A stretch of DNA of 64,000 nucleotides, from contig DYJD01000012.1 of NCBI GenBank assembly GCA_020723325.1, forward strand, positions 86,286-150,285. The letters run 5' to 3'. The notes under the pieces are model-generated. The model ran no database searches. It was not told where the DNA came from and saw only the letters and a program-made list of their open reading frames with translations. This stretch comes from Desulfosudis oleivorans. Its GTDB lineage: Bacteria > Desulfobacterota > Desulfobacteria > Desulfobacterales > SURF-7. This document shows, piece by piece, positions 1-8,456 of this stretch. Numbering within the stretch: the stretch's first letter is position 1; each line of letters opens with the position of its first letter. The position numbers and the translations under genes are program-made.

Positions 1-144
1 TTCGGGCACCGCCACCGGCACGCCCGCCGGCACAGCCTCCGGTACTGGTTCGGGCACCGCCACCGGCACGCCCGCCGGCACAGCCTCCGGTACTGGTTCG
101 GGCTCCGCCACCGGCACGCCCGCCGGCACAGCCTCCGGCACTGG
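1..144 (+). repeat. 48-bp tandem repeat, three near-identical units
   Basis: Units at 1-48, 49-96 and 97-144 differ at only a few bases; a degenerate continuation runs to about 215. Each unit encodes 16 residues of Gly-Thr-Ala-Ser-Pro type. The array may extend left of the window. Copy number in such arrays is prone to slippage. Confidence 0.9.
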
Positions 145-745
145 TTCTGGCACGGGCAAGCCCTCAGGCACAACCACCGGCACTGCTTCAGGCACGGCCT
201 CCGGCACAAGCCCGAGTACAACCCCAAATCCGACAAATTCTCCTCAGAATACCGATCCACAAGCAAACCAAGATACCGGCTTGATACGTTTCCGGCTGGG
301 ATCCAATGCAAAATTGATCAATGCCGATATCGTCGATCCGTCGGAAATTAATATTCCCATAGGATCCACCGTCAGGTTTATACATCAGCTATTTGATCTG
401 ACCATTCAGTTGGATGCGCCCGGGCAGACCGCCAATCTGGATATCGACCTGCCCGAAGCCTTACCCCAAGGGCATCAATGGTTGTATTATTCAAATTTTG
501 AAGGCTGGAGCAATATCACCAATACTGTTGCCCTGAATACGGACGCGACCGTTGCCGGTTTGGCACTGGTGGACGGCGGCTTTGGTGATGAAGACGGAAC
601 CGCCAACAGCGTCATTTCCGCCACATTTGGACCGGCCCAAACCACATCCCATGAATCCCCGGCTGAGACCACAACCGCACTGAATACCCAACCTGAAAGC
701 GATTCGGGCGGCGGGGGGTGCTTCATTAGCGCCTTTTCCCAATGA
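1..745 (+). CDS. C-terminal part of a repeat-rich surface protein with a choice-of-anchor U-like domain and CFI tail
   Basis: The frame is open from base 2, so the start lies to the left; 247 codons are visible. The first ~75 are Gly/Thr/Ala/Ser/Pro low complexity built on a 16-residue unit. The region from about visible residue 94 to 205 ends with VDGGFGDEDGTANSVI, which matches the pattern of the 'choice-of-anchor U' domain, a module that sits just before different surface-anchoring tails. After a Ser/Thr/Glu linker the protein ends SGGGGCFISAFSQ, a Gly-run followed by Cys-Phe-Ile five residues from the stop region. This resembles the CFI-type C-terminal motif seen in many deltaproteobacterial exported proteins. 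Location at the cell surface and processing at the Cys are inferences. The large protein ending at 18380 carries a related GGCFI motif. The N-terminal function is unknown. Confidence 0.75.
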   Translation, partial: SGTATGTPAGTASGTGSGTATGTPAGTASGTGSGSATGTPAGTASGTGSGTGKPSGTTTGTASGTASGTSPSTTPNPTNSPQNTDPQANQDTGLIRFRLGSNAKLINADIVDPSEINIPIGSTVRFIHQLFDLTIQLDAPGQTANLDIDLPEALPQGHQWLYYSNFEGWSNITNTVALNTDATVAGLALVDGGFGDEDGTANSVISATFGPAQTTSHESPAETTTALNTQPESDSGGGGCFISAFSQ

Positions 746-763
746 TAAAGAAGTGTCCTATCA

Positions 764-905
764 TCGGGGTCGGGGTTGCTATCGGTATCGGGGTCGAATT
801 CATATTCTTCCGAATTATTCGGAAAGAAAATACTTTACCGATCTTTCTATTTCGATTGCGATCCCGATACCGACCCCGACCCTGACCCTGAAAAAAACGC
901 ATGCG
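764..905. repeat. Dispersed palindromic element, copy 1 (GACCCCGATACC type)
   Basis: Two G/C-biased arms face each other, 764-798 on the left and about 851-891 on the right, built from short alternations of TCGGGG and TATCGG and their complements. The arms pair imperfectly and enclose about 50 AT-rich bases. The right arm is followed by an A-run and GCATGCGATTT, the same border found in the other copies at 4508 and 19082. It fills most of the 299-base gap 746-1044, whose remainder is AT-rich promoter-like DNA before the phosphomannomutase gene. Each arm can be read as an Asp/Pro-rich peptide, but there is no sign that it is coding. Confidence 0.75.
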
Positions 906-1044
906 ATTTCCCTGCCTGTTTACAATGGTTGACTTTCAAATACATACATAGTATCCCTTCATCGATTTTTCAATTTACCCCTAGCTGTTGAACAATTAAT
1001 TTTATTGATATTTTATTTATTCAATATCCTTCAGGAGATATGGG

Positions 1045-2406
1045 ATGAATCCGGAAATATTCAGGGAATATGATATCAGGGGCGTGGCCGGCAAAGATTT
1101 TACCGAAGAAGATGTCTTGCTCATCGGCAAGGCGGTTGGTGCTTATCTGGCGGAAAGGGGCTGCACGACGCTTTCCGTAGGCAGGGACTGTCGCACGACT
1201 TCCGAGGCCTATGCGACAAAAATCATCGCGGGACTGCTTTCCACCGGCTGCAATGTGGTGGATATCGGCGTTTGTCCCACGCCGGTTTTTTATTTTTCCA
1301 TTCAGCACCTGCCCACCCAGGGCGGAGTCATGATCACGGCCAGTCACAATCCCCCGGAATATAACGGCTTCAAGCTGTGCATAAATCTGGATTCAATCCA
1401 CGGCCAGGAAATCCAGGCTGTTCGCAAGATCATTGAAACACGTACTTTTCCTAAAGGAAATGGAGCCAAAACCTCGGCGGATATTATTTCGCCTTATCAA
1501 AATTTTCTTGTAAGCAACATCAAAATCAGCCGCAAGCTCAAGGTGGGCCTGGATGCGGGCAACGGCACCGGCGGTGTTGTGGCTGCACCGGTCCTGAAAA
1601 AACTCGGTTGCGATGTGCATGAGCTTTATTGTGAAATGGACGGAACCTTCCCCAACCATGAGGCTGATCCCACTGTGGTCGCCAATATGAAAGATCTGGT
1701 GGAACTGGTAAAGACCCGCAAACTGAATATCGGCATCGGCTATGACGGCGATTCCGATCGCATCGGCGTGGTGGATGAAAGCGGCAATCTAATTTTCGGC
1801 GATCAACTCATCATTATTTTTGCCCGGGAGATTCTGAGCCGCAAACCCGGCGCCACCTTCATTTCCGAGGTAAAATGCTCCAAAACCATGTACGATGACA
1901 TTGAAAAGCACGGCGGTCGGGCCATTATGTGGCGCACAGGGCATTCCCTTATCAAGAAAAAAATGAAGGCGGAAAAAGCCGAGCTGGCCGGTGAGATGAG
2001 CGGTCATATGTTCTTTGCCGACCGCTATTTCGGATTTGATGATGCCATTTATGCCTCTTGCCGGCTGCTGGAAATCCTGGCCGATTCCGGCAAGACCATT
2101 TCCGAGCTGCTGGCCGATGTGCCCAAAACCGTAACCACCCCGGAAATCCGCGTGGAGTGCCCGGATCACATCAAATTCCAAGTGGTCAAGGAAGTCACCG
2201 AGCGCTTCCGCAAGGAGTTCAAAATCATCGACATCGATGGCGTCCGCGTGCTTTTCCCGGACGGCTGGGGGCTGGTGCGCGCCTCCAACACCCAACCGGC
2301 ACTGGTGCTGCGTTTTGAAGCCATGTCCAAACAACGCCTGGATGAAATTCAAGCCCTGGTGGTGAATACGCTCGAACAGGTGCAGGCAGCGCTTTATAAA
2401 GAATAA
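1045..2406 (+). CDS. manB: Phosphomannomutase/phosphoglucomutase
   Basis: This alpha-D-phosphohexomutase interconverts hexose 6-phosphate and 1-phosphate in the cytoplasm; for mannose this feeds GDP-mannose and surface polysaccharide synthesis. All four family signatures are present in 453 residues: the phosphoserine loop TASHNPPEYNG near residue 100, the Mg-binding GYDGDSDRIGV near 232-242, the sugar-specificity loop GEMSGHMFF near 317, and the phosphate-binding RASNTQPALVLRFE near 412. Length is typical for the PMM/PGM (AlgC-like) branch. An AGGAG sequence lies 7-8 bases before the ATG. A mannose-6-phosphate isomerase gene lies 4 kb downstream on the other strand, consistent with a mannose role, but activity on glucose phosphate cannot be excluded. 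The stop is only two bases from the convergent RNB gene. Confidence 0.93.
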   Translation: MNPEIFREYDIRGVAGKDFTEEDVLLIGKAVGAYLAERGCTTLSVGRDCRTTSEAYATKIIAGLLSTGCNVVDIGVCPTPVFYFSIQHLPTQGGVMITASHNPPEYNGFKLCINLDSIHGQEIQAVRKIIETRTFPKGNGAKTSADIISPYQNFLVSNIKISRKLKVGLDAGNGTGGVVAAPVLKKLGCDVHELYCEMDGTFPNHEADPTVVANMKDLVELVKTRKLNIGIGYDGDSDRIGVVDESGNLIFGDQLIIIFAREILSRKPGATFISEVKCSKTMYDDIEKHGGRAIMWRTGHSLIKKKMKAEKAELAGEMSGHMFFADRYFGFDDAIYASCRLLEILADSGKTISELLADVPKTVTTPEIRVECPDHIKFQVVKEVTERFRKEFKIIDIDGVRVLFPDGWGLVRASNTQPALVLRFEAMSKQRLDEIQALVVNTLEQVQAALYKE

Positions 2407-2408
2407 TT

Positions 2409-4403
2409 TCAGCCGAGAAAAATGGACAGCATGTCGTTCCGGGCATTGGCATGCTGAATGGTCACCCGTGCCAAATCACCCGGCTTCAAATTCGGACTAC
2501 CTGAAAAAGGGATACGGCATTCGAGCATGTAGTGCGGCAGGATCACCTGGTAGCCATCCCGGCGTTTTTCCAGTATCTGGGCCTCTTCCTTGGCGCCGAT
2601 CCGACCTTCCAAATGGCGCAGCAGCCAATACCGTTGTCGCTGAAATTGGAGCCGTGATACGATTTGGAGAGGGGTTTCCAGGGCCTGGATAATCTCCTGG
2701 ATCTCTTCAACCTGATAAGCTGTTTCCAGTCCCAGGACGGCCCGCACCTGGCGCTGGGTGACCAGGTCGGAATATTTCCGGATGGGTGAAGTGGCGGTGA
2801 CATAGGCATCTAGCCCCAGTCCGGTGTGATGTTCGGGCGTCAAGGACAGGACCAACCGGCTCAAATGTTTTCTTTGCATGCAGTTCTGGAAAAAAGTTCC
2901 TTCCGTGTCCCGTAACAAACGGTTCTTGGGCGGCGGCTGGGAGCGGAATATGGCCGGGATCTGCCCCCCATGAATAAATTTGGCCATGAGCCAATTGGCC
3001 ATTATCATCATTTCCGCCACCAACAGGCGGCCCGGGCTTTCCCTGTCCGTGCTGGTCACATCCACCTTGCCGTTGCTGCCCAACTGAATGCCGATTTCCG
3101 GCAAAATAATTTGAATGGCTCCGGCTGCAAGGCGTTTCTGGCGAAAGCCCAGGGCCAGATCGTAAAGGATTCTAATTTTTTCATCGGTCTCCACCGCCTC
3201 GTCCACTTGGGCATAGGTCAACTGGCGTTGAACCTTGATCACGCTGGCTGTGATTTCAAAATCCTGCAGGGCGGCAAAACGATCCACCCTGGCCATTACA
3301 CTGATGGCCGGACGGTATTTGCCGGCCCGGAGACTGCAATGATTTTCAGCCAGGACCGGCGGCAGCATGGGTATGTGCAGATCCGGCATATAGATGGAAC
3401 TGGCCCGTTCCATGGCGGCCTGATCCAGGGGGTCCCCTTTTTGGATATAATGCGCCACATCCACGATATGAATTCCCAAACGATAGCCGTCGCCTTCCGG
3501 CTCGAGACTGAGGGCATCATCAAAATCCAGTGTGGACGGGCCGTCAATGGTCATCACAGACAGGCCGGTCAGATCCCGGCGCCCAGGCTCCCAGGTTGCA
3601 GCGCCGTCCGAAGCTTGCACGATTTCCTCGGCCCTGGCCGCAACCTCATGGGAAAAACCGAGGGGAAGGCCGTTGCGCAATAGATCGATATTCTCATCCT
3701 TATGCCAGACACCGAGTTTTACCAGCAGCTTGAACAGATTCGGCCCGCCTTCCAAACCGGCCCGGGCCAGCATGGCCCTGGCAAGCTCTAATTCCGGACT
3801 GTCTTTTTCAAACAGATAATAGGATTTCATGATTTCGATAAAGACAGCGCTCTCACCCCTGAGTTTCAGCTCCGTGTCGCCGGCCGCCCTTTTCAACCAG
3901 TCGCCGCCGGCTTTGATCAGGCGCTCTTTGCGTTCAGCCTCGGCGGCTTCGGCGAGCATCTGCTCCACCTTTTCCCGGCCATACGGCAAAAAGCGGTCAT
4001 GATCGAACTTGAAATAAGTTCGGTCGTTAAAAAAAGCACGGATCACCGCGGATTGATGTTCAGCGTCGGGCTCACCGGAAAAACAAAAGGAGGTCATGGT
4101 ATTCAGGTCCACCCATTCTTCTTCCGTATGCAATACTTCCCACAGGCCCTTGATATCGATGCCGGCGGCCAACTGCTTGCGGCGTGCGCCTGCATTCTTC
4201 AGGGCCTCCACGAGCTTATCCCTTCCAAGGGAAAGGTTCAAACGGTCTTTACCTTTAAAGGATAAACGCGTTGTCGAAAGGTTGACTTCACGATTGGTTT
4301 CATTCAAAACCCGCAAGCGCTGGTTCTTGACTTCCATGACAAGGGCGCAGATTATTTTCTGCTTTTCGATATATTCGACGATTTGTCCGATTTCCATGGC
4401 CAT
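2409..4403 (-). CDS. RNB-family 3'-5' exoribonuclease (RNase II/R type)
   Basis: Processive 3'-5' RNA hydrolysis is the expected role. The RNB catalytic core is clear: TIDGPSTLDFDDALS near residue 290-305 has the four aspartates at the spacing known from RNase II (0, +6, +8, +9). YVTATSPIRKYSDLVTQRQ near 560 is the second conserved RNB motif. A short N-terminal SH3/CSD-like region (GQIVEYIEKQKIICALVMEV) and a C-terminal S1-like barrel frame the core. At 664 residues it is nearer RNase II and the cyanobacterial/plastid RNB proteins than full RNase R. The start is uncertain: the frame opens at a GTG at 4421, and ATGs lie at 4403 and 4397; none has a clear ribosome site. I chose 4403. It converges with the mutase gene, with only two bases between the stops. 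Confidence 0.9.
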   Translation of the reverse strand: MAMEIGQIVEYIEKQKIICALVMEVKNQRLRVLNETNREVNLSTTRLSFKGKDRLNLSLGRDKLVEALKNAGARRKQLAAGIDIKGLWEVLHTEEEWVDLNTMTSFCFSGEPDAEHQSAVIRAFFNDRTYFKFDHDRFLPYGREKVEQMLAEAAEAERKERLIKAGGDWLKRAAGDTELKLRGESAVFIEIMKSYYLFEKDSPELELARAMLARAGLEGGPNLFKLLVKLGVWHKDENIDLLRNGLPLGFSHEVAARAEEIVQASDGAATWEPGRRDLTGLSVMTIDGPSTLDFDDALSLEPEGDGYRLGIHIVDVAHYIQKGDPLDQAAMERASSIYMPDLHIPMLPPVLAENHCSLRAGKYRPAISVMARVDRFAALQDFEITASVIKVQRQLTYAQVDEAVETDEKIRILYDLALGFRQKRLAAGAIQIILPEIGIQLGSNGKVDVTSTDRESPGRLLVAEMMIMANWLMAKFIHGGQIPAIFRSQPPPKNRLLRDTEGTFFQNCMQRKHLSRLVLSLTPEHHTGLGLDAYVTATSPIRKYSDLVTQRQVRAVLGLETAYQVEEIQEIIQALETPLQIVSRLQFQRQRYWLLRHLEGRIGAKEEAQILEKRRDGYQVILPHYMLECRIPFSGSPNLKPGDLARVTIQHANARNDMLSIFLG

Positions 4404-4469
4404 GCACCATAACAACCGCACGATTGAAAGTCAACGACGGTTGACCTGCCTTGGTTTTTCCATTATACA

Positions 4470-4518
4470 TGCGATTGCCCTGGCGATCTTAAAATAAAGA
4501 TCCACCAGGGCAATCGCA
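4470..4518. repeat. Perfect 14-bp inverted repeat / hairpin upstream of RNB gene
   Basis: TGCGATTGCCCTGG at 4470-4483 is exactly complementary to CCAGGGCAATCGCA at 4505-4518, and the loop itself contains GATCTT and AAGATC that extend the stem. The right arm runs straight into palindromic-element copy 2, whose border (GGCAATCGCATTTG) is shared with copy 3. The hairpin may therefore be part of a mobile-repeat end. No U-run follows on either strand, so it is not a standard terminator. Confidence 0.75.
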
Positions 4519-4620
4519 TTTGTTTTTCGGGGTCGGGGTCGCTATCGGTACCGGGTCGTAAAATACCAATCGAACAAACCAGTCAAGCCGCTTGCTGTCA
4601 TGAACCGCTTGCTTTATCGG
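4508..4620. repeat. Dispersed palindromic element, copy 2 (right arm missing)
   Basis: Starts with the shared border GGCAATCGCATTTG, then the TCGGGGTCGGGG...GGTACCGGGTCG arm at 4527-4558, then TGAACCGCTTGCTTTAT at 4601-4617, which is identical in copy 3 at 19173-19189. The second GACCCC arm seen in copies 1 and 3 is absent, and the sequence runs into the ribosome site of the gene at 4647. This looks like a truncated copy. Confidence 0.7.
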
Positions 4621-4646
4621 AATTTTAAAAAAGGTAATGGAGGTCC

Positions 4647-4910
4647 ATGAAAAAACACAGCCACGATTTTGTCGAGACCTATGAAGGCATGGCCGCATTC
4701 GGTCTGGAACGCAAGACCGACGAAGAGGCGGTTGTTTATTACCTTCAAAAATTTTCCGATGATGCGCTGATCAAGGCCTTGGTGCAGCGGATGACGGATA
4801 CGGAATTGAATGAGCTCTATCTTTTTATCAACCGCATGTTGAGAAAACATCTTTCCCATGCCGAATATCACACGCTTTTCCTGAAAGACCAAACCCATAT
4901 TCAGCCTTGA
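4647..4910 (+). CDS. Small conserved cytoplasmic protein of unknown function
   Basis: An 87-residue soluble protein with no signal peptide or membrane segment. An excellent ribosome site (AATGGAGGTCC) precedes the ATG. The sequence is mostly helical in character, with charged and aromatic residues (HDFVETYEGMAAFG, VVYYLQKFSDDALIKAL, INRMLRKHLSHAEYHTLF). It resembles small hypothetical proteins I have seen in sulfate reducers, but I know of no assigned function. It is followed by a REP hairpin and then the aminopeptidase gene on the same strand, 91 bases on. Confidence is high that it is a real gene and nil as to its role. Confidence 0.75.
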   Translation: MKKHSHDFVETYEGMAAFGLERKTDEEAVVYYLQKFSDDALIKALVQRMTDTELNELYLFINRMLRKHLSHAEYHTLFLKDQTHIQP

Positions 4911-4931
4911 TCACTGTTTCGCCCCCCCATT

Positions 4932-4957
4932 GTGGGAGCGGCTTCCAGCCGCGCTGC
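4932..4957 (+). repeat. REP-type hairpin, copy a
   Basis: GCGGCTTCCAGCCGC at 4938-4952 folds into a 6-bp stem with a 3-base loop and is preceded by GTGGGAG. The same core occurs at 18411, 43566 and 44849. This is the REP form (GTAG/GGAG-like tetranucleotide plus hairpin) normally mobilised by RAYT (TnpA-REP) transposases; none is encoded in the window. Confidence 0.8.
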
Positions 4958-5001
4958 TGCCATAACGATGATCAAGGCCCCATACTCACAAAGGATGATT
5001 T

Positions 5002-6198
5002 ATGCTCACAGAAAAACAACTTCACCGTTATGCCGATGTGCTCCTGTGGGGCCTCGAAACCGCGCGCAAGGGCGGTTTGAAACCCGATGATCTGGTCCTG
5101 GTCCGTTACGATCTGCCGGCGCTGCGCCTGGCTGAGATCCTTCAGGCCAAGCTGTACCAATTGGGCCGGGATGTGGTGCTGCGGGCCACCTTCACCCCGG
5201 CTATGGAAAAAAATTTTTATGAACTCACCAATGACCACCAGTTGACCTTTCGAACGCCGGGGGATGATATCTTTTACAAGGCCTTGAACGCCAGTATATT
5301 TTTACATGCCCCGACCTCCCTCACCCATCTGCGGGATACCGATCCGCAAAAAATCGGCAAGGCGGCCATTGCGCGAAAATATTTAAAGGAAATTCTTGAT
5401 CGACGGGACGAAGTCGGGGACTTCAGTTGGACTCTCTGCATATATCCAACGGAAGCCCTGGCGGAACAAGCCGGCCTCAGCCTGAAAGCCTATACTGAAC
5501 AAGTCAAAGCCGCCTGCTTTCTCGGCAGCAGTGATCCGGTGGCCCAGTGGCGGGATATCCATGCCCGGGCCCAGGCCATCAAAGACCGGCTGAATAGTCT
5601 GTCCGTCAAGCATTTCCATGTGGAATCCGCAAATACTGACCTGATCATCACACCAGGCGAAAAACGACGCTGGATCGGCATTTCCGGGCACAATATCCCC
5701 AGTTTCGAGCTGTTTCTTTCACCGGATTGGCGGGGCACCCAAGGAATTTATTATGCGGACCAGCCCTCCTTCCGCAACGGGAATTACGTAAAAGGTATCC
5801 GGCTGGAATTTCGGAACGGCGCGGCCGTAAAAGCCCAGGCGGAAATCGGTGAAAAATTCCTCCGCCAACAACTTGCCATGGATGCCGGCGCCGATAAACT
5901 CGGCGAATTTTCCCTAACGGACAAACGCTTTTCTAAAATTAGCCGTTTCATGGCCAATACCTTATTCGATGAAAATTTCGGCGGCAAATTCGGCAATTGC
6001 CATGTTGCCCTGGGTTCCTCCTATTCCGACACCTATGCCGGGGATATCGCCCGTTTGACCAAAGGGCTTAAGAAGAAACTGGGCTTTAATGACTCGGCCC
6101 TGCATTGGGATATGGTGAACACCCAGAAAAAACGGGTTTCGGCCCATCTGACCAATGGAAAAAAAATCACGATCTATGAAAATGGGGAGTTTATTTAA
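5002..6198 (+). CDS. M29-family aminopeptidase (AmpS/thermophilic metalloprotease type)
   Basis: A metal-dependent aminopeptidase removing N-terminal residues from peptides in the cytoplasm. The 398-residue length and the C-terminal half fit family M29: GHNIPSFELFLSPDWRGTQG near residue 230, LGEFSLTDKR near 298, GNCHVALGSSYSDT near 332, and LHWDMVNTQKK near 372. Together these hold the Glu, His and Asp metal ligands expected for a two-metal site. The N-terminal region (MLTEKQLHRYADVLL) also fits the family. AAAGGA lies 7 bases before the ATG. The gene converges with manA and the two stop codons overlap within TTAA at 6195-6198, leaving no room for a terminator between them. Substrate preference cannot be read from sequence. 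Confidence 0.85.
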   Translation: MLTEKQLHRYADVLLWGLETARKGGLKPDDLVLVRYDLPALRLAEILQAKLYQLGRDVVLRATFTPAMEKNFYELTNDHQLTFRTPGDDIFYKALNASIFLHAPTSLTHLRDTDPQKIGKAAIARKYLKEILDRRDEVGDFSWTLCIYPTEALAEQAGLSLKAYTEQVKAACFLGSSDPVAQWRDIHARAQAIKDRLNSLSVKHFHVESANTDLIITPGEKRRWIGISGHNIPSFELFLSPDWRGTQGIYYADQPSFRNGNYVKGIRLEFRNGAAVKAQAEIGEKFLRQQLAMDAGADKLGEFSLTDKRFSKISRFMANTLFDENFGGKFGNCHVALGSSYSDTYAGDIARLTKGLKKKLGFNDSALHWDMVNTQKKRVSAHLTNGKKITIYENGEFI

Positions 6199-7409
6199 GG
6201 CACAGAAGCCTTATAAACCACGGCCTTGCCGCTGAGGGTGTATTCCCCGGCCGCGGCCGGGATCAAAACCGATGCCCCTTTTGAAAGCGAGAGCGGAGGA
6301 CTGGGCGAGCCTTGCCGCAAAGTGGCGGCGCCTTCCACACACAACAGGATTTCCACGCTTTCCCGGTTATCACTTGTATGCGGCGCGCCCTCCTGAACCG
6401 TAATGACCGACAAGGAGAATTCGGTGGCAAGGGTGGGATAGCCTTTTTCCGTCCGGCCGCGGGTTTCAGGCGTCAGCACCTCAAGTTTGTGATGAGCGAA
6501 ATTCAAGGTTTTCAACAGCTCCTGCACATCAATGTATTTCGGCGTCAGGCCGCCCCGCAGGACATTATCGGAATTGGCCATCAGTTCGATGGCAACTCCG
6601 TGCAGATACGCGTGCAGCTCACCGGCCGGTAAAAACAGGGCTTGTCCCGGCATGAGACGGATCAGGTTCAGCAGGATGGGGGCGAAAATCCCCATATCGT
6701 CCGGATAGCTTTTTTGCAGGGCCGTCAGCCAGCGGAAAACCGGATTGTTATAGGAAAGGGGCCGGGCTTTTTCCACGGCTTGGGCAATTATCGTCCGCCG
6801 GTCTGCTGCCGGCATGGTTAACATGGACCCAAAAAAAAGTTTCAGGCCGGTGGAATCCGGACTCTGCTCCAGATCACGGAGCAGCGGGGCCAATCTTTCG
6901 GAATTGACCGAGGAGAACAGGGTCAACATTTCCAGGATGGGGCGAAATCCGCACATGGCCCAAAAGGGCGTGAGGGCGCAAATACATTCCGGTTTGTGAT
7001 GGGGGTCCTTGAAATTGCGCTGGGGCGCATCCAGCGGAATCCCTGCCCGGTTTTCCCTTTCAAAACCCGCCAGGGCCTGGGTCTGATCAGGATGGGCCTG
7101 AATGGATAACGGCTGCTCGGCAGCCAAAATCTTGAACAGATACGGCAACTGGTTTGAAAACCGGGCCGCAGTCCGGTGTCCGAGTATGCTTTCAGGATCA
7201 CGGGCAATCAGGCTGTCCAAGGCCAGCAGACTGCCGTCGTCTTGCTGCACCTGGGAGGGTGCCTTGGGATGGGCTCCCATCCAGAGCTCGGCCTGGGGAG
7301 TGGCCGCGGGGGAAGGCCGGCCCAAAAATTCAGCCAGGGCCGTGCGTGATCCCCAGGGATAAGTCTGAATGGGATTTTGCAGCGGCAGAATGCGATAAGT
7401 GGCAACCAT
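6195..7409 (-). CDS. manA: Mannose-6-phosphate isomerase, class I
   Basis: Zn-dependent interconversion of fructose-6-phosphate and mannose-6-phosphate. The 404 residues carry the class I metal-site motifs: SIQAHPDQ (residues ~102-109), HKPE (~138-141) and ELHAYLHG with the following NSDNVLRGGLTPK, which provides the last His ligand and the catalytic Arg loop. The N-terminus LQNPIQTYPWGS is the usual class I opening. With the phosphomannomutase at 1045 it makes the two-step route from fructose-6-phosphate to mannose-1-phosphate, although the genes are not in one operon. No convincing ribosome site precedes the ATG, which sits after an AT-rich leader. It overlaps the aminopeptidase stop by four bases. 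Confidence 0.93.
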   Translation of the reverse strand: MVATYRILPLQNPIQTYPWGSRTALAEFLGRPSPAATPQAELWMGAHPKAPSQVQQDDGSLLALDSLIARDPESILGHRTAARFSNQLPYLFKILAAEQPLSIQAHPDQTQALAGFERENRAGIPLDAPQRNFKDPHHKPECICALTPFWAMCGFRPILEMLTLFSSVNSERLAPLLRDLEQSPDSTGLKLFFGSMLTMPAADRRTIIAQAVEKARPLSYNNPVFRWLTALQKSYPDDMGIFAPILLNLIRLMPGQALFLPAGELHAYLHGVAIELMANSDNVLRGGLTPKYIDVQELLKTLNFAHHKLEVLTPETRGRTEKGYPTLATEFSLSVITVQEGAPHTSDNRESVEILLCVEGAATLRQGSPSPPLSLSKGASVLIPAAAGEYTLSGKAVVYKASVP

Positions 7410-7604
7410 TTTATTTTTATTTACTTTTTTTAGGCTCTATTGTAAAGGGACTATCATTATTTATTTTTGGGGAGTAAAAACTTTTCTATAATGCCCCCAT
7501 ATCAGAAACAGACTCGCTATTCAATCAACATTATTGCTCAGAAATTATAGCTGACGAAATTATTTACTGAGTTCTTCACCTTTTTCACTGAAAGGGGATT
7601 CAAT

Positions 7605-8294
7605 ATGAGAAAATATGCAGCTGAATTTTTTGGGACATTTTGGCTGGTTCTGGGAGGCTGCGGCAGCGCCGTGCTCGCAGCGGCATTTCCCAATGTGGGG
7701 ATCGGTTTGCTTGGGGTCTCCCTGGCTTTCGGCTTGACCGTACTAACCATGGCTTATGCCATCGGTCATATCTCCGGCTGCCATCTGAATCCGGCCGTTT
7801 CAGTAGGACTTTGCGCTGGCGGCCGTTTCCCGGCAAATCAGTTGCCCCAGTACATCGTGGCCCAGGTTCTAGGCGCTGTTTTTGCTGGCGCGGTTCTTCT
7901 GCTCATCGCCGGCGGCAAGTCCGGCTTTGATGTTGCAGCAGGTTTCGCTTCCAACGGCTATGGTGCCCATTCCCCAGGCGGTTATTCCTTGCTTGCAGCA
8001 TGTGTTACTGAAATTGTTATGACCATGATGTTTCTATTGGTGATCCTTGGAGCTACTGACAAGCGTGCCCCCCAGGGTCTGGCGCCGATTGCCATAGGCC
8101 TTTGTTTGACGTTAATTCATTTGATCAGTATTCCGGTGACCAACACTTCGGTTAATCCCGCCCGCAGCACAGGTGTTGCCGTTTTCGTGGGGGATTGGGC
8201 CTTGGCGCAATTGTGGCTGTTCTGGGCAGCGCCAATGCTCGGAGCTGTGATTGGTGCCATGGTTTACCGATTTATCGGTGCCGGGGAAGATTGA
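7605..8294 (+). CDS. aqpZ: Aquaporin Z-type water channel
   Basis: An inner-membrane MIP-family channel of 229 residues with six hydrophobic spans. Both NPA boxes are intact: HLNPAVS at ~60-66 and SVNPARS at ~182-188. The selectivity-filter residues line up as Phe42, His172, Thr181 and Arg187. This is the AqpZ water-specific set rather than the glycerol-facilitator set (which lacks the His), so water rather than glycerol transport is expected. GAAAGGGGATTCAAT supplies the ribosome site. The gene stands alone between 195- and 162-base gaps, in which I see no structured element. Confidence 0.93.
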   Translation: MRKYAAEFFGTFWLVLGGCGSAVLAAAFPNVGIGLLGVSLAFGLTVLTMAYAIGHISGCHLNPAVSVGLCAGGRFPANQLPQYIVAQVLGAVFAGAVLLLIAGGKSGFDVAAGFASNGYGAHSPGGYSLLAACVTEIVMTMMFLLVILGATDKRAPQGLAPIAIGLCLTLIHLISIPVTNTSVNPARSTGVAVFVGDWALAQLWLFWAAPMLGAVIGAMVYRFIGAGED

Positions 8295-8456
8295 AACGCC
8301 GAAAAAATTATGATTGCTTTTTCCAAAAAAGGGATTATTTTAGCGATTTAATTGATCTTAGAAAAACAGGGCCGTTTCTTATTTAAAAATTCGCGTCCCT
8401 TACACGCTCTAGCCAGTTGAAAATCATAATCCATTAAAATGCCAAGGAGGTCGTTA

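Noticed and set aside
1-215. Tandem repeats as a CRISPR array
   Set aside because: Units are contiguous, coding and without spacers.
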